From Paenibacillus sp. PastM-3 (lineage in GTDB: Bacteria > Bacillota > Bacilli > Paenibacillales > Paenibacillaceae): DNA of 64,000 nt. The stretch is from the NCBI RefSeq assembly GCF_029893965.1, contig NZ_JARXXP010000002.1:62001-126000 (forward strand), written 5' to 3'. Below the pieces are notes generated by a model, which made no database searches, was not told where the DNA came from, and was given only the letters and a program-made list of their open reading frames with translations. A program made the position numbers and the translations under genes. Numbering within the stretch: position 1 is the first letter of the stretch; the number at the start of each line of letters is the position of its first letter. This document shows, piece by piece, positions 8,681 to 16,682 of the stretch.

Positions 8681-9595
8681 TTACACCTTCAAAAACTTGC
8701 GGATCGACACGGTACTTCCCCAAATTCCGATCAGCATCCCCAGCCCCACCAGCAGACCGCAGAGCAGCACCCAGATTTCATTGAACGGGATCATCTGCAG
8801 CCCCAGCATCGGGTCTCCCTGTACGGAACGGGTCAGACTGCTGTAGCCAATATACAGAGCTCCGGAAGTCACCAGTGAGCCGATCAGCCCGATCAGTGCC
8901 CCTTCCACAAAAAACGGCCAGCGGATAAAAGCGTTTGTCGCCCCTACCAGCTTCATAATGCCAATCTCCTTGCGGCGGGCAAGAATCGTTACACGAATCG
9001 TATTGGAGATCAGGAACATGGACATCAAGGCCAGTCCCGCTACAAAAACAAAACCTATATTGCGCACAGCGCGCGTAATCTTGAACAGCGTCTCTACTGA
9101 GCCTTTACCGTAGTTCACTTTATATATCGGCTGCTCGTCATGCGTTTTGTTTAGTGCTTCTATCTTATCTGCTACAAACGGGACTGTGGTCGGTTCAATC
9201 ACTTCGACCAGCAGCTTGTCCGGCAGCGGGTTATTATCTTCGTCAAAGCCTTCCAGCAGCTCGGCTGCATCCGGTCCCATATCCTCACGGAACTCAATCA
9301 GCCCCTGCTCCTTGGATACAAACTCTACTTTGCTGACTTCCGGCATGCTGCCGATTTCGTTCTGCAGGGTTTCCCGCATCTTCTGGTCAGTATTAAGCGT
9401 CAGATGCACATTGATCTGCACCTGGCTGTCCGCCTTGTCGGCGATGGAATTCACATTGAGTACAAGCAGAATAAAGACACCGAGCACGAATAGGGAGACG
9501 ACGATAGATGTGATGGAGGCCACCGACATCCAGCCGTTGCGGAATACATTTTTGAAGCCTTCCCGCATATGGCGCAAGAAGGTTTTAAAACTCAT
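8681..9595 (-). CDS. ftsX: Cell division ABC transporter permease FtsX
   Basis: 304 residues. A cytoplasmic N-terminus (HMREGFKNVFRNGWMSVAS) leads to TM1, an extracellular domain of about 120 residues, then three C-terminal membrane helices, including ISNTIRVTILARRKEIGIMK, which is typical of FtsX. FtsX passes the ATPase cycle of FtsE to peptidoglycan hydrolases outside the membrane. It overlaps the 3' end of ftsE by 11 bases and precedes the M23 hydrolase gene. Confidence 0.97.
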   Translation of the reverse strand: MSFKTFLRHMREGFKNVFRNGWMSVASITSIVVSLFVLGVFILLVLNVNSIADKADSQVQINVHLTLNTDQKMRETLQNEIGSMPEVSKVEFVSKEQGLIEFREDMGPDAAELLEGFDEDNNPLPDKLLVEVIEPTTVPFVADKIEALNKTHDEQPIYKVNYGKGSVETLFKITRAVRNIGFVFVAGLALMSMFLISNTIRVTILARRKEIGIMKLVGATNAFIRWPFFVEGALIGLIGSLVTSGALYIGYSSLTRSVQGDPMLGLQMIPFNEIWVLLCGLLVGLGMLIGIWGSTVSIRKFLKV

Positions 9596-10271
9596 AACCG
9601 TATTCCCCTCTCACCTGGTCTCTGACAATATTGCCATGCTCGATTGCAAGCACCCGTTTGCGCATTTTATTAACAATATCCCTGTTATGGGTAGCCATTA
9701 CAATGGTTGTACCGCGGAAATTAATTTCATCAAGCAGCTGCATAATGCCCCATGAGGTCTCCGGGTCCAGGTTGCCGGTAGGCTCGTCCGCAATAATGAC
9801 CGACGGATTGTTGACAATCGCCCGGGCAATCGCAATCCGCTGCTGCTCCCCGCCCGAGAGCTGGGAGGGTTCACGGTTCGCCTTGCTGCGCAATCCCACC
9901 AGATCAAGCACCTCGTTGACGCGCTTCTTGATAATTTTCTTTGGGGCTTCAATGACCTCCATCGCAAAAGCGATATTCTCATACGCCGTCAGCCTCGGCA
10001 GCAGCCGGAAATCCTGAAACACTACGCCGATATTGCGCCTTACGTAAGGGATTTTACGCGGCTTGAGCTTGCCGATGTTGAACCCGCCTACAGAAATCTG
10101 GCCTTTGGTAGGCGTCTCTTCTCTATAAATTAATTTCATAAATGTTGATTTTCCGGCGCCGGACGGTCCGACAACATACACGAATTCGTTGCGGTCGATC
10201 TTCACGGATATTCCCTGTAGAGCGTGGGTTCCGTTGGGGTATGTCTTCCATACATCCTGCATTTCGATCAA
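9585..10271 (-). CDS. ftsE: Cell division ATP-binding protein FtsE
   Basis: 228 residues from a TTG at 10269-10271. The longer open frame reaches an ATG at 10376, but the extra residues show no family resemblance. The TTG is preceded by GGGAAG at good spacing and gives the usual FtsE length. Walker A is GPSGAGKST, the signature [14 protein letters not shown], Walker [15 protein letters not shown]. FtsE is the cytosolic ATPase of the FtsEX complex. The minus-strand GCCGATAT at 10531-10538 lies far upstream and may mark a promoter. Confidence 0.97.
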   Translation of the reverse strand: MIEMQDVWKTYPNGTHALQGISVKIDRNEFVYVVGPSGAGKSTFMKLIYREETPTKGQISVGGFNIGKLKPRKIPYVRRNIGVVFQDFRLLPRLTAYENIAFAMEVIEAPKKIIKKRVNEVLDLVGLRSKANREPSQLSGGEQQRIAIARAIVNNPSVIIADEPTGNLDPETSWGIMQLLDEINFRGTTIVMATHNRDIVNKMRKRVLAIEHGNIVRDQVRGEYGYEF

Positions 10272-10619
10272 AGTTATCACTTCCCGATTTTGTCGTATTC
10301 CGCCGGCTGGCCGTCTGGTTCGACACCAAACCGCGAAAGTTTCCATAAACTGCCCCGTCATCACAGGCTTATCCATTGTAACAAATCTGTAACTAAATGA
10401 GTACCCCGAAAGTTTTTGGGGACTCGCTCATATACATAAAACAGGCCTTCACCTGACCGGCTGCCATTCCATTGTTATACATTCGAGCATCTCTTGAGAA
10501 AATCCTGCCAGCCGCTGCCCTACCTCTTATATATCGGCTGGAAATTACGAACGGTAAGCTTGCAACTCCGGCCTGCGCTGCTGCCCTGCGCAAATATACC
10601 GCCCGAAGGAGATCTTCTG

Positions 10620-12050
10620 ATGAAAAAAATCCACCTCGCCCTTATTGCGGCCATCGCGCTGCTTCTGACCAGCTCTTTGCTGGCCGGCGGGCTTCATTTA
10701 TATGTGGGCCAGCAGACCCTGCCCAAGGGCACCCGGCTGGCAGGCTGGGATATCGGCGGCCTGGACATAGCCGAAGTCCGCAGCGGGCTGGCAGACCGGC
10801 TGCACACGCTCGAAACCCTCCCCCTGATTCTCAAAGCAGGAGCTAATACGGAGTTGACCGTCACCCTGCAGGAGGCGGGAGTATCCTATGAAGCCGAGAG
10901 CTTCCTTCAGGGCCTAAAGGCATTGTCCGAAGGCCACATGCTCGACAGGGCCAAGGCCCGGCACCGCTTTGCCGGGAGCTGGGACCTTGGTATCCACCTG
11001 GAGATTGAACATCTGCAATCCAGTTTAAGCCCCGCCTGGGAAAGCGAGTCCTTCGGCAATCCGGTCGATGCGACCCGGCGTATTACAGAAGATGACCGGG
11101 TGGTCTACACCGCAGAGACCACCTCCTATGAGGTGGACTGGCATGGGCTGGAGCTCGCCCTGCGGACGGCTCTGCCCACAAGGCTGGGCAGCCCGGATAT
11201 TCTGCTGGGTAAGAGCATTACCCTGGAGGTGCCCTTGACTGTTAAAGAGCCCGCTATTACCTTAAAGGCTCTTAAGGATCAGGGGATTGAACGGAAAATC
11301 ACGCAATTCAGCACCTCGCTGGGCTTAAGCGGGCCGGGGCGCACCTTTAACGTAGAAGCGGCCGCCAAGGCGGTGAACGGTACCATCCTGCCGCCGGATG
11401 CTGTTTTTGATTATGGCAAGGCGATTGAAAAGGCCCAGCGGGAATCCGGGCTGCGCGAAGCACCGGTTATTGTCAACGGTAAGCTGCAGCCTGGAACCGG
11501 CGGGGGCATCTGCCAGGTATCCAGTACCCTCTATAACGCCGCCCTCAGGGCCGGCCTCGATATTGTGGAGCGGCGCAACCACTCCCTGCCGGTCAATTAT
11601 CTGCCCAAAGGCCAGGATGCCACGTTTGCCCAGGGCTACATCAATTTCCGGTTCCGCAACAATACCGGCAAATACCTGATCATCAAGGCGGCCGTTGAAG
11701 GCCGGACCTTGACCGTGAAGCTGTTTGGCACGTTCCCGAAAAACGTATATTATACCGTCCAGTCCCAGACCGTCGAAATCCTGCAGCCTGCGGCCAGATA
11801 CTTCAGTGATGCCTCGCTGCCCCGCGGAGGCACACGCGTGCTCCAGAGCGGCAAGGTCGGGTATGTAGTAGAAACTTATATTACGCGTTATGTCGATGGC
11901 AAAGCGGTGGAGAAAAAAAAGCTGTCCCGCGATGTCTATCCGGCCCAGAAGCAGGTAATTGCCATTAACCGGGGCGGGATGAGCAAGGTTGTCCAGCCTG
12001 AACCCGTTAAGAAGCCTCTGGTCGAAGACGGCGTGCGCAGCAATGAATAA
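10620..12050 (+). CDS. VanW family protein, secreted or membrane-anchored
   Basis: 476 residues from the ATG at 10620, preceded by GAAGGAGA; the open frame extends upstream to 10494, but that part lacks a ribosome binding site. The N-terminal hydrophobic segment (LALIAAIALLLTSSLLAGG) is a signal or anchor. A peptidoglycan-binding-4 type region (about 40-235) precedes the VanW core (about 240-400), with GGGICQVSSTLYNAALRAGL and VERRNHSLPVNYLPKGQDAT. The family is tied to vancomycin-resistance clusters and spore or wall proteins, but its biochemical role is unknown. It is the only plus-strand gene in this part of the window and is divergent from ftsE. Confidence 0.9.
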   Translation: MKKIHLALIAAIALLLTSSLLAGGLHLYVGQQTLPKGTRLAGWDIGGLDIAEVRSGLADRLHTLETLPLILKAGANTELTVTLQEAGVSYEAESFLQGLKALSEGHMLDRAKARHRFAGSWDLGIHLEIEHLQSSLSPAWESESFGNPVDATRRITEDDRVVYTAETTSYEVDWHGLELALRTALPTRLGSPDILLGKSITLEVPLTVKEPAITLKALKDQGIERKITQFSTSLGLSGPGRTFNVEAAAKAVNGTILPPDAVFDYGKAIEKAQRESGLREAPVIVNGKLQPGTGGGICQVSSTLYNAALRAGLDIVERRNHSLPVNYLPKGQDATFAQGYINFRFRNNTGKYLIIKAAVEGRTLTVKLFGTFPKNVYYTVQSQTVEILQPAARYFSDASLPRGGTRVLQSGKVGYVVETYITRYVDGKAVEKKKLSRDVYPAQKQVIAINRGGMSKVVQPEPVKKPLVEDGVRSNE

Positions 12051-12058
12051 AACTTGCA

Positions 12059-12092
12059 AAAGACGGTCAGAATCAGCTCTGACCGTCTTTTT
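12059..12092 (+). terminator. Terminator after the VanW gene
   Basis: The 10-bp stem AGACGGTCAG/CTGACCGTCT with an 8-base loop ends in TTTTT, nine bases after the VanW stop. A-rich flanks on the other side allow it to serve the convergent gene at 12115 as well. Confidence 0.9.
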
Positions 12093-12114
12093 AAATGCTA
12101 CTGTGTAATTCACC

Positions 12115-12717
12115 TTAGAACAGAGTATCCGGTGACATATCAATTCTCCAATAGCCGTTTACTTTCTTCAGCTTCACCACTACATCCGCATTGTCCCCCT
12201 GCCCGTTAGGCTGAGGCACACTGAGCTCAAATACTGCCGTGGTTGCTGTTTTGGAGACCATTCTGGCAGTAGCCTTATCGAACTGGAGGTGATTCCCTAC
12301 ATCTGCGTTAACCTGGGCCATTCTGCCTTTCATTTCAAGAAATTGCGTTTGAACATAAAAAGCAGCCGCATTGTGCGTAAACCCTCTTTTTATGTAATTC
12401 ATCAGCTGCTGCTTGGTGCCAAGATCACTGGAAAGATAGCGGTACTCGAGTCCGTTGTAGACAAATTTCTCTGCCCCCAGGATATTGCCTGCGCCGCTCG
12501 CATAGGTGTACAGCTTCTTGGCGTGAACGACCAGCGGAATGACACTTTTGACCGTCAGATTATTGATCGTCGCAGGACCCTCTTTGCCAGGCAGAGAGGC
12601 TGCTACTGTCTTGACCGCTGTGCTTCCTACTGCAGGCGTAGCCGCCAGCGCCCCGCTTCCCGCCGAAACCAGACCGAGCGACAAGGCCAGCGTACCGATC
12701 ATCCACTTTTTGTTCAT
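12115..12717 (-). CDS. Secreted protein resembling autolysin inhibitor IseA
   Basis: 200 residues from the ATG at 12715-12717, preceded by GAGGAGGAA; an upstream ATG at 12747 lacks a site. A clear Sec signal peptide ends near GSGALA-AT. The mature part contains YNGLEYRYLSSDLGTKQQ, then MNYIKRGFTHNAAAF and an AQVNADVG segment. This pattern recalls the IseA (YoeB) family, which inhibits D,L-endopeptidase autolysins of the CwlO/LytE type. The match is from memory of family features only. It is placed between wall-active genes (VanW, FtsEX, M23 hydrolase) and the pilus cluster, convergent with VanW. Confidence 0.5.
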   Translation of the reverse strand: MNKKWMIGTLALSLGLVSAGSGALAATPAVGSTAVKTVAASLPGKEGPATINNLTVKSVIPLVVHAKKLYTYASGAGNILGAEKFVYNGLEYRYLSSDLGTKQQLMNYIKRGFTHNAAAFYVQTQFLEMKGRMAQVNADVGNHLQFDKATARMVSKTATTAVFELSVPQPNGQGDNADVVVKLKKVNGYWRIDMSPDTLF

Positions 12718-12861
12718 CTTAAGTTCCTCCTCTTTATTCTGCTTCATAGTAGAGTGTGTTACATTCCATTGCTGCGTTCACTACTTTATACCTTACGGCA
12801 GCCTGTAAGCTAAAATACCCATTCCTTCCAATAATGAAAACGGATTTACCGCCACTCCGCG

Positions 12862-12900
12862 CAAAAAAACTCCACCTTCCCGGAAAGGGAAAACGGAGTA
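12862..12900 (-). terminator. Terminator of the pilB-pilO operon
   Basis: On the minus strand ACTCC...TTCCC pairs with GGGAA...GGAGT and is followed by TTTTTTT. It lies about 40 bases after the pilO stop. The rest of the 221-base gap to the next gene (12718-12938) shows nothing else. Confidence 0.8.
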
Positions 12901-12938
12901 TGCGTACATCATTTATTTGCTGATATGAGCCTGAATGA

Positions 12939-13538
12939 TTATTCGGGGGAATCCGCCTGATAATAGGCCGTGAAAGCCACGTTTGCCGTCAGGATGCTGC
13001 CGGGATTTTGTGCGGTTGGAAATTCATAAGGCTGCTGAAAAGCAAAGGAATCGACCGTTACCAGTCTTGGCATTTTATTCAGCTGCTTCAGCCACTCATG
13101 AATCTCGGCATATCCGCCTTCAATGATAGCCGTCATCTTGACCTCCTGCAGTCCGGCTGCGGAGGCTGCCGCTACTCCCGCCCAGGTACTTGCTGTACTT
13201 GTGCCTGTCAGCGAGAAACCGATGTCCTTCAATCTGGCATGGGAGCTGTCGCCGATCGCCTTCAGATCATTGATCAGCGCCTCGCTGCCGTCGCCGGACG
13301 GAATAGCGGCCAGCGCCGTCTCTTCGTCTGCGCTCAGGCTGTCTCCCGCGGCTTTGAGCTCATTAATCTTGTTATCCATCACCGATCTTTCCCGCTCCAG
13401 CAGAGAAAGCTCACTATCTTGCATTGCTATATCACTGCTTACCGGACGAATCGCCAGCATGTAAAAAGCAAACAGAATCAGAAACAGGATGAGCATTCCC
13501 ATGACAATCGGCGAACGGTACTTGTTAATCTGTTCCAC
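12939..13538 (-). CDS. pilO: Type IV pilus alignment protein PilO-like
   Basis: 199 residues from a GTG at 13536-13538 with GGAG nine bases upstream; an ATG-led frame from 13592 would overlap the previous gene by 68 bases. A single membrane helix near the start (IVMGMLILFLILFAFYMLAI) is followed by a coiled coil (LSLLERERSVMDNKINEL) and a small C-terminal domain with ATIIEGGYAEIHEWL-type PilO features. PilO forms the periplasm-side ring with PilN in Gram-negatives; here it would lie outside the single membrane. It overlaps pilMN by 14 bases, which suggests translational coupling. Confidence 0.8.
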   Translation of the reverse strand: MEQINKYRSPIVMGMLILFLILFAFYMLAIRPVSSDIAMQDSELSLLERERSVMDNKINELKAAGDSLSADEETALAAIPSGDGSEALINDLKAIGDSSHARLKDIGFSLTGTSTASTWAGVAAASAAGLQEVKMTAIIEGGYAEIHEWLKQLNKMPRLVTVDSFAFQQPYEFPTAQNPGSILTANVAFTAYYQADSPE

Positions 13539-15168
13539 TGATATCCGCTCCTTCCTCTGTAGCAGCCTGCACATCCGCCCCTGACAGCTCAACGGCTTCA
13601 GGTGCCATATTCACACGGTATACTGCCGTGTATTTAATCAGATTGGATACACTGCCGCCAGCTGTCCCGGTGCCTGCTCCGCCTTCGGTTAACTTTTCAA
13701 TGGCCGCTTCGCGTGCGAACGGCATGCCCCGGAGGGAAGTCAGGTACGCTCCGCTGTGCGCCATATCTGTAAAGTTCACGGTCAGCAGCAGATCTCCGCG
13801 GAAAGAAAAGCTGATCTCACGGATTGCAGCGGCATAAGGCAGCTTCGACTGCAGCTCATTAAGCACAGCCGCGGCATTTACCCGGCTCGCAGACAAAGCC
13901 GCAATGATCGCTGCCCGGTCAAAGCTGCCGCTTCCGGCCCCGCTGTTGTTCAGGCTGGCAAGCTCAAGCTGCAGAGCTGCATTCTGCTCCTGGACACTCT
14001 GCAATTGTGCGCGCTGCTCATCATACTCTCCACGGACAGAAGCGTATAGAATCCCTGTTCCGACAGCGCCAAGCACCCAGACGGCTGCAAGCGTGACTGC
14101 CAGATACGGAAATACAATGCTCTCGCGGTCCTCACGCGGCAGCAGATTAATATTGCGCAGCTTGGGATCGCGCAGCGCCGCCCCGGCAGCCACCCGGTAA
14201 TCATTGAGGCTGTTGTCCGGCCGTACACCTGCTGCGAACTGGTCGGCGGCTATCGGGGCGATCGCCAGCTCCGGCAGCGCCGCCTGCAGCTCCTGCTGCA
14301 GCTCTCTGCGCATGTCAGGCGCTCCTGTAATCAGCAGCTCCGTTATCCGCGTTGAGCCGTCATGCAAGCTGTACTGGTAAAAGCTCAGCATCCGCGAGAT
14401 TTCCGCTGTAATTTCCACGATCTGCTCAGCGGACAAGTGATCCTGGGAGGCTGCCGTAGCAGCTTCCGCCTCGGCTTCAGCAGCAAACCGCTGCTCTTTG
14501 CTTAAATCGAACGGCAACGGCTGCGGCCGGCCCAGATCCACCAGATTGATCGTCCGCATAAACACCGGATTTCCGCTGCGGAACATATAAATATCGAGCA
14601 GCGACTGCTCGAGATGAATCAGCATCGTCTCATTAAAGGAGTGCCCGTAGCCTGCAACAATACTGCGTGCCAGCGCGGTTGCCGAAACCTCGACGCTTTT
14701 GATTTTCAGGCCGGCCTCTTCCAGCACATCCACGTAGTCCTGAACAACCTTGCGCGGCGCGGCAAAGATAATCAGCTGGCTCTCGTTCTCATTCTGTCCG
14801 GTAATGACATAATCGTACACCGGATTCTCGAAGGGCAGATGCAGCCCGGTTTCCACCTCCAGCTTCACCAACTGGTCGATCTGTTTTTCCGCCGTACTCG
14901 GAATCGTCATTTTGCGGATGATCATCTGTGAAGGGGGGATCGACAGGTTCACTGCGCTGCCGCGGAGCCCTTTGGTCTTCACCCATTGTTTCAGCCGGTC
15001 CAGCAGTGCCTCGCTGTCAGCCACCTGATTCTCTACAATCATTCCCGGCAGCAGCGGCATGAACCTCTTTTTATGGACTTGCTTCGCCTGATTATTCTTG
15101 AAGCTGATATAGCGGATACCTGTCTGCTCAATGGAGACTCCGGCCGCTTTGTTACCTATTCCAAACAT
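13525..15168 (-). CDS. PilM-PilN fusion, type IV pilus inner-membrane platform
   Basis: 547 residues that join two normally separate proteins. Residues 1 to about 330 are an actin-like ATPase fold of the PilM type (GVSIEQTGIRYISFKN; SVEVSATALARSIVAGYG; VEITAEISRMLSFYQY). After LLPREDRESIVFPYLAV a single membrane helix (LAVTLAAVWVLGAVGTGIL), a coiled coil and a ferredoxin-like C-terminal domain match PilN. In Gram-negatives PilM binds the N-terminal tail of PilN (INLLP motif); here INLLPRED lies at the junction, so the contact is made within one chain. It sits between pilD and pilO. Confidence 0.85.
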   Translation of the reverse strand: MFGIGNKAAGVSIEQTGIRYISFKNNQAKQVHKKRFMPLLPGMIVENQVADSEALLDRLKQWVKTKGLRGSAVNLSIPPSQMIIRKMTIPSTAEKQIDQLVKLEVETGLHLPFENPVYDYVITGQNENESQLIIFAAPRKVVQDYVDVLEEAGLKIKSVEVSATALARSIVAGYGHSFNETMLIHLEQSLLDIYMFRSGNPVFMRTINLVDLGRPQPLPFDLSKEQRFAAEAEAEAATAASQDHLSAEQIVEITAEISRMLSFYQYSLHDGSTRITELLITGAPDMRRELQQELQAALPELAIAPIAADQFAAGVRPDNSLNDYRVAAGAALRDPKLRNINLLPREDRESIVFPYLAVTLAAVWVLGAVGTGILYASVRGEYDEQRAQLQSVQEQNAALQLELASLNNSGAGSGSFDRAAIIAALSASRVNAAAVLNELQSKLPYAAAIREISFSFRGDLLLTVNFTDMAHSGAYLTSLRGMPFAREAAIEKLTEGGAGTGTAGGSVSNLIKYTAVYRVNMAPEAVELSGADVQAATEEGADISGTD

Positions 15169-15183
15169 GCTATAAAGTTCCTC

Positions 15184-15933
15184 CTAACGGATGAGCGCGA
15201 GATAACCGCTGATAAGTTGTGAACCGTAAGCGAATGCAATCAGTGATCCCGCCGCCAGCCACGGTCCAAACGGAACAGGCTGTCTGCGCTTCACCTTCCC
15301 CAGCAGCATCAGCACCACACCGGCAATCGTTCCCAGTGCACAAGCTATCATAAACGCCAAAATAACATTGGGAAAGCCGACTACCCAGCCCAGCAGCGCG
15401 AACAGCTTCATATCCCCCATGCCCATACCCCCGAGCAGTGCCAGCAGAAGAAGAATGATGCCGCCTGCCGCGCCTCCAAGCAGATGGGACCACAGCGGCC
15501 CTTGCGGAAACAGCAGCACCAGCACCAGAAGCAGCGGCAGAAAAAACAGCAGCACCTTGTTCGGGATCAGCATATATTTCAGGTCAGCCACGGTCACGAT
15601 CACAGCCAGGCTGACGAGCACAAATCCGGTAATCCCTTGACCGGTTAGCCCAAACTGCAGATAAATCCATAAGAACAGAAGCCCTGTTGCCGCCTCACCC
15701 AGCATATACAGCGGTGACACCTTTGCCCCGCAATGCCGGCACTTGCCCCCAGCCAGGATGTAGCTTGCCACCGGCAGCAGATCCCGTGCCGTCAGCCGCG
15801 TTCCGCAGCTCGTACAATGCGACGGCGGCCGCACCAGCGACTCCCCCGCCGGCACCCGCAGTGCTACTACATTATAGAAGGAGCCCAGAATCAGGCCGAC
15901 AAGCGTGATGTATACTGCGATAACAATGGTCAT
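15184..15933 (-). CDS. pilD: Prepilin peptidase (A24 family)
   Basis: 249 residues with about seven membrane helices. The N-terminal cytoplasmic domain has two CxxC pairs (CTSCGTR and CRHCGAK), typical of PilD/ComC with N-methylase domain. The catalytic aspartates of the aspartyl protease are seen in VTVADLKYMLIPN and GMGMGDMKLFALLG. It cleaves class III leader peptides such as those of PilA and PilV in this window. It is separated from pilA by a strong terminator, so much of its transcription may depend on read-through. Confidence 0.95.
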   Translation of the reverse strand: MTIVIAVYITLVGLILGSFYNVVALRVPAGESLVRPPSHCTSCGTRLTARDLLPVASYILAGGKCRHCGAKVSPLYMLGEAATGLLFLWIYLQFGLTGQGITGFVLVSLAVIVTVADLKYMLIPNKVLLFFLPLLLVLVLLFPQGPLWSHLLGGAAGGIILLLLALLGGMGMGDMKLFALLGWVVGFPNVILAFMIACALGTIAGVVLMLLGKVKRRQPVPFGPWLAAGSLIAFAYGSQLISGYLALIR

Positions 15934-15962
15934 GGGGGTTGGGTTCCTGTTCTGTGGATTTT

Positions 15963-15993
15963 AAAAAAGGAATCGGGAATTCCGATTCCTTTG
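15963..15993 (-). terminator. Terminator between pilA and pilD
   Basis: On the minus strand AAAGGAATCGG pairs with CCGATTCCTTT and runs into a T tract. It lies nine bases after the pilA stop and inside the pil operon, so it probably makes pilA transcripts more abundant than those of pilD-pilMN-pilO. Confidence 0.9.
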
Positions 15994-16001
15994 GGAATTT
16001 A

Positions 16002-16496
16002 TTACAGTTTAGTATTCAATATCTGAGCTGCTGAATAGGTTCTCTTCGCTGTAGAGCTACCATCTACAAATATTGTAATAGCACCGTCAGTTTTTAGCTG
16101 TCCATTTTCATAAACAACGGTGCCACCTGTTATTTCAGTTTTGGTGCTTGGTAGTAAAATCGGATCTTCTAAGTATTTCTTTTCTTGAAGGCCAATTCTT
16201 GCTGTGGCTCCAGTAGTTGAATTAGCTGCGGATGAACTAATTATATTTATAGTTACTGACCCTGCCGAACCATCAAGTTCAGAAGTTACATACATACGAG
16301 AAGCCTCATAAATCTGCCTGGCAGTAGCTAGATCCGCCTTATCTCCAGTATTATTTATCAAACCACTAATCATTGGAATTGCAATAACCGCAATGATACC
16401 CATAATAACAATAACCGCCAATAACTCAATCAGCGTAAACCCCTTTTCCTCTTTACCCGCCTTGCCCAGCTTCTTGCGAATTGCCTGTGCCAACAT
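16002..16496 (-). CDS. pilA: Major type IV prepilin
   Basis: 164 residues. A 17-18-residue basic leader (MLAQAIRKKLGKAGKEEKG) is cut before FTLIELLAVIVIMGIIA, the classic class III site with Glu5 of the mature protein. The hydrophobic spine is followed by NTGDKADLATARQIYEASR and a small globular head rich in Ser, Thr and Ala. There is no cysteine pair. Gene composition is more AT-rich than its neighbours. RBS is GAGGGGGAAA. It precedes a terminator and follows pilC by 186 bases. That gap holds nothing else recognised apart from a possible own promoter. Confidence 0.95.
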   Translation of the reverse strand: MLAQAIRKKLGKAGKEEKGFTLIELLAVIVIMGIIAVIAIPMISGLINNTGDKADLATARQIYEASRMYVTSELDGSAGSVTINIISSSAANSTTGATARIGLQEKKYLEDPILLPSTKTEITGGTVVYENGQLKTDGAITIFVDGSSTAKRTYSAAQILNTKL

Positions 16497-16682
16497 AATA
16501 TTTCCCCCTCATAATTGATGTTATTGAATAAGACCGATACTCCGTTATCTGTGTACTTCCTAGCTGTCCTGTTGCTGTCATCCAATGTACTTGTCCTATT
16601 CCAGCAGGCTCTGGAGTCTGCTTCTGCTCCCGGTCCGCCTGCCTGGCGTCACCCCTCTCAATCTATGCAAGGAGCACATGGC

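Noticed and set aside
10272..10376. N-terminal extension of FtsE to the ATG at 10376
   Set aside because: The extra 35 residues match nothing in FtsE; the TTG at 10271 has a ribosome binding site and gives the usual 228 residues.
10494..10619. N-terminal extension of the VanW protein
   Set aside because: The signal peptide and GAAGGAGA site place the start at 10620.
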